Below are positions 24,019 through 25,371 of a DNA stretch of 25,371 bases, one piece after another. The position numbers and the translations under genes are program-made. This stretch comes from WHSP01 sp040905505 (GTDB lineage: Bacteria; Gemmatimonadota; Gemmatimonadetes; Longimicrobiales; Longimicrobiaceae): contig JBBDRL010000081.1 in assembly GCA_040905505.1 (NCBI GenBank), forward strand, positions 1 through 25,371. The letters run 5' to 3'. Positions within the stretch are counted from its first letter, which is position 1. Each line of letters starts with the position of its first letter. The notes beneath the pieces were generated by a model. That model had not been told where the DNA came from. It did not search any database and saw only the letters and a program-made list of their open reading frames with translations.

Positions 24019-25283
24019 GAGAGCTCGCTTTCGCCGAGGATCCGCCGATTGCGAGTCTGGAGGGCCATGTTTCCGACCTTCTCGAGGGTTGTGGCGATGT
24101 AACGCATCGGGGTTTTGGACGTGGGGGACCACCCGCCAAGGCGGCGGAGAATTGGCAGAACCGCATCTTCGCTACGGTTCCATTCGTAGAGTTCGGCGGC
24201 GAGGTCTTCTGCCCAGGTGTGCCGGATCGCGTGCCCGGTCAGGTGCGGGATCCCGGACGCCTTGCCGAGGACCTCCATGATCCGGTTCGAGGCGCGGATC
24301 CCCAGCGCCGTGCCAGCTCGGATTGAGAACAGATAGGGCTGGCCGGTGCGACGGCCGACTGGCGGTCGCTCCGTCAGGTAGGCCCGCAGGGCCGCCGCAG
24401 TTCGGAAGGAGATGGCGACGGTGCGCTCGGTAGTCTTCACGGCCGGGCGCACCTGCCGCCGATCATTCCGGTCGTTCGGTCGGCGGCGGAGCGTCATCGC
24501 TGACGTCGGATCGGTCGGGCGAGGAAGGTCGGCGAGCGTCAGCTTCAGCAACTCGCCGCGTCGAAAGCCGCAGTCGTAAGCAACGCACCACATAAGCCAG
24601 TTCCGAAGGCGGCTGGCAGGCCGGAAGGGGTTCTTCGCGTTCCAGCGAAGTGGCCTGAGGAGGGAGCCTTGTTCGTCGGTGATGGGGGCGATTAGTGACT
24701 CGACCTGTCGAACTTCACTTGGAGAGAGGGGTTGGTAGCGATCACCCTCCTGGCGGTCCCGGAGGAGCACGCCAAAGGTGGCGTAGATCGCATTCTCGCG
24801 ATCGACATAATCCGAGAGGGGCGGTCCGGGCTGGCCCCGATTCGCGGGCGTCAGCGCCCATAGGAGGAAATCACGAATACCAATGGCCCGGTGGAAGACG
24901 GTCGACGCTTCGGCGAGTGGCCCGTCAGTGTCGGGCGGATCAAGCCTGCGAATCGCTTCCACCAACTGGAGCAACTCGGCAGTGTCGAGGTGGCCGCCGC
25001 TCTCAATCCGGGTCTCGAGCCCCTCTGCAATTGCTCCCTCAGCCCAGCCGTAAAATGACTTCAGCGCCTGAACATCACGGCGGAGGGTGGCGAGCGCCCG
25101 GTGTCGGCGGTGTGTGACCACCCAACGGGAGGCAAGTGGGAGCGGCAACCAACTTTTCTGGTGGACCAGCGTCGGTAGGTGCTCTCCTGATTCAGGTACG
25201 ATGGCCGTGACTACAGCAAACTGGCTGTCGCTTTGTTTTTCGGTTCTTCTGCGCGACAACAACATCTTGGCAGGCTTCGACAT
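24015..25283 (-). CDS. Tyrosine recombinase, first gene of the trio
   Basis: This 422-residue protein has an N-terminal SAM-like DNA-binding half (about 55-190, LATLRRDVQALKSFYGWAEGAI) and a C-terminal catalytic half (about 200-405). The active-site residues are visible: Arg in DCGFRRGELLKL, Lys in VKTTERTV, His/Arg in GHAIRHTWAEDL, Trp in LGGWSP and the nucleophile Tyr in PMRYIATT. It should cut and rejoin DNA at attachment sites. AAGGAG lies about ten bases before the ATG at 25283. It overlaps the second integrase by four bases. The position at one end of a three-gene set matches TnpA (Tn554) or GmtY. It looks intact. Confidence 0.9.
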   Translation of the reverse strand: MSKPAKMLLSRRRTEKQSDSQFAVVTAIVPESGEHLPTLVHQKSWLPLPLASRWVVTHRRHRALATLRRDVQALKSFYGWAEGAIAEGLETRIESGGHLDTAELLQLVEAIRRLDPPDTDGPLAEASTVFHRAIGIRDFLLWALTPANRGQPGPPLSDYVDRENAIYATFGVLLRDRQEGDRYQPLSPSEVRQVESLIAPITDEQGSLLRPLRWNAKNPFRPASRLRNWLMWCVAYDCGFRRGELLKLTLADLPRPTDPTSAMTLRRRPNDRNDRRQVRPAVKTTERTVAISFRTAAALRAYLTERPPVGRRTGQPYLFSIRAGTALGIRASNRIMEVLGKASGIPHLTGHAIRHTWAEDLAAELYEWNRSEDAVLPILRRLGGWSPTSKTPMRYIATTLEKVGNMALQTRNRRILGESELS

Positions 25284-25371
25284 ACGTATTGGCTCCTTAC
25301 GGGTCCCGAGGGTTGGAACGGCGATGGAGCGACAGGTGATGAGAGTGCCTTTTAGTTTTCCCCTCTATAGA

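Larger units (their letters stand above)
21243..25283 (-). mobile_element. Mobile island: recombinase trio plus Abi/structured-RNA cargo (boundaries unknown)
   Basis: Overlapping genes for a tyrosine recombinase, a large integrase and an HTH/coiled-coil protein are followed on the same strand by an Abi-family HEPN gene with its structured leader. Cargo downstream of such trios is often defence genes. By eye, codon use looks less strictly G/C-ending than in the tol-pal region. No direct or inverted repeats marking the ends were found, and the right end may lie beyond the window. The broken second integrase suggests that the element is stranded. Confidence 0.6.

Noticed and set aside
21216..25236. 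Shared 11-mer TGTCGCTTTGT at 21216 and 25226 as island attachment repeats
   Set aside because: An 11-base match is expected many times by chance in 25 kb, and the second copy lies inside the recombinase gene.

Overview
The window reads as a chromosome fragment from a high-G+C, diderm (outer-membrane) bacterium. It has a Tol-Pal system, an LptD-type outer-membrane protein, lipoproteins with clear lipoboxes, TatC, NrdR and glutamyl-tRNA reductase. The gene styles and order are compatible with Gemmatimonadota or a relative, but that placement is an inference. Two 100-N runs (5887-5986 and 14476-14575) are scaffold gaps, so this is a draft or metagenome assembly.

Region 1 (1-16765) is a long co-directional run of housekeeping genes on the minus strand. 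In transcription order: LysM-domain protein, CcsA/HemX-like membrane protein, [gap] HemA, TolQ, TolR, a TonB/TolA-like energy transducer, TolB, Pal, CpoB, NrdR, two tandem TatC paralogues, [gap] an LptD-like protein, an FN3-like lipoprotein and a second TonB-like protein. Most of these serve the cell envelope: Tol-Pal bridges inner and outer membrane, LptD inserts lipopolysaccharide, and Tat exports folded proteins.

The most unusual feature of region 1 lies between the genes. At least five, probably six, intergenic gaps are filled by the same architecture: two arms of tandem heptamers in inverted orientation around a 50-180 bp unrelated core. The heptamer differs between most loci (CTGTYAA twice, GCTATCR, TTRCCAG, GGGAATA, CCCTGAC). 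The arms lie within a few bases of the flanking stop and start codons.

Region 2 (about 17562-20949) is on the plus strand: an orphan GAF/histidine-kinase protein, a small lipoprotein with a ZU5-like fold and a TPR protein, possibly one unit.

Region 3 (about 21243-25283) is on the minus strand and looks like a mobile island. An intact tyrosine recombinase overlaps a large second integrase, which overlaps a small HTH/coiled-coil protein, an arrangement like the three-gene recombinase cassettes of Tn554 and 'Gamma-Mobile-Trio' elements. The second integrase is broken by an internal deletion and two frame changes. The cargo is an Abi-family HEPN protein preceded by a strongly base-paired leader. 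This fits a HEPN-RNase/structured-RNA defence or toxin-antitoxin unit of the AbiF type.
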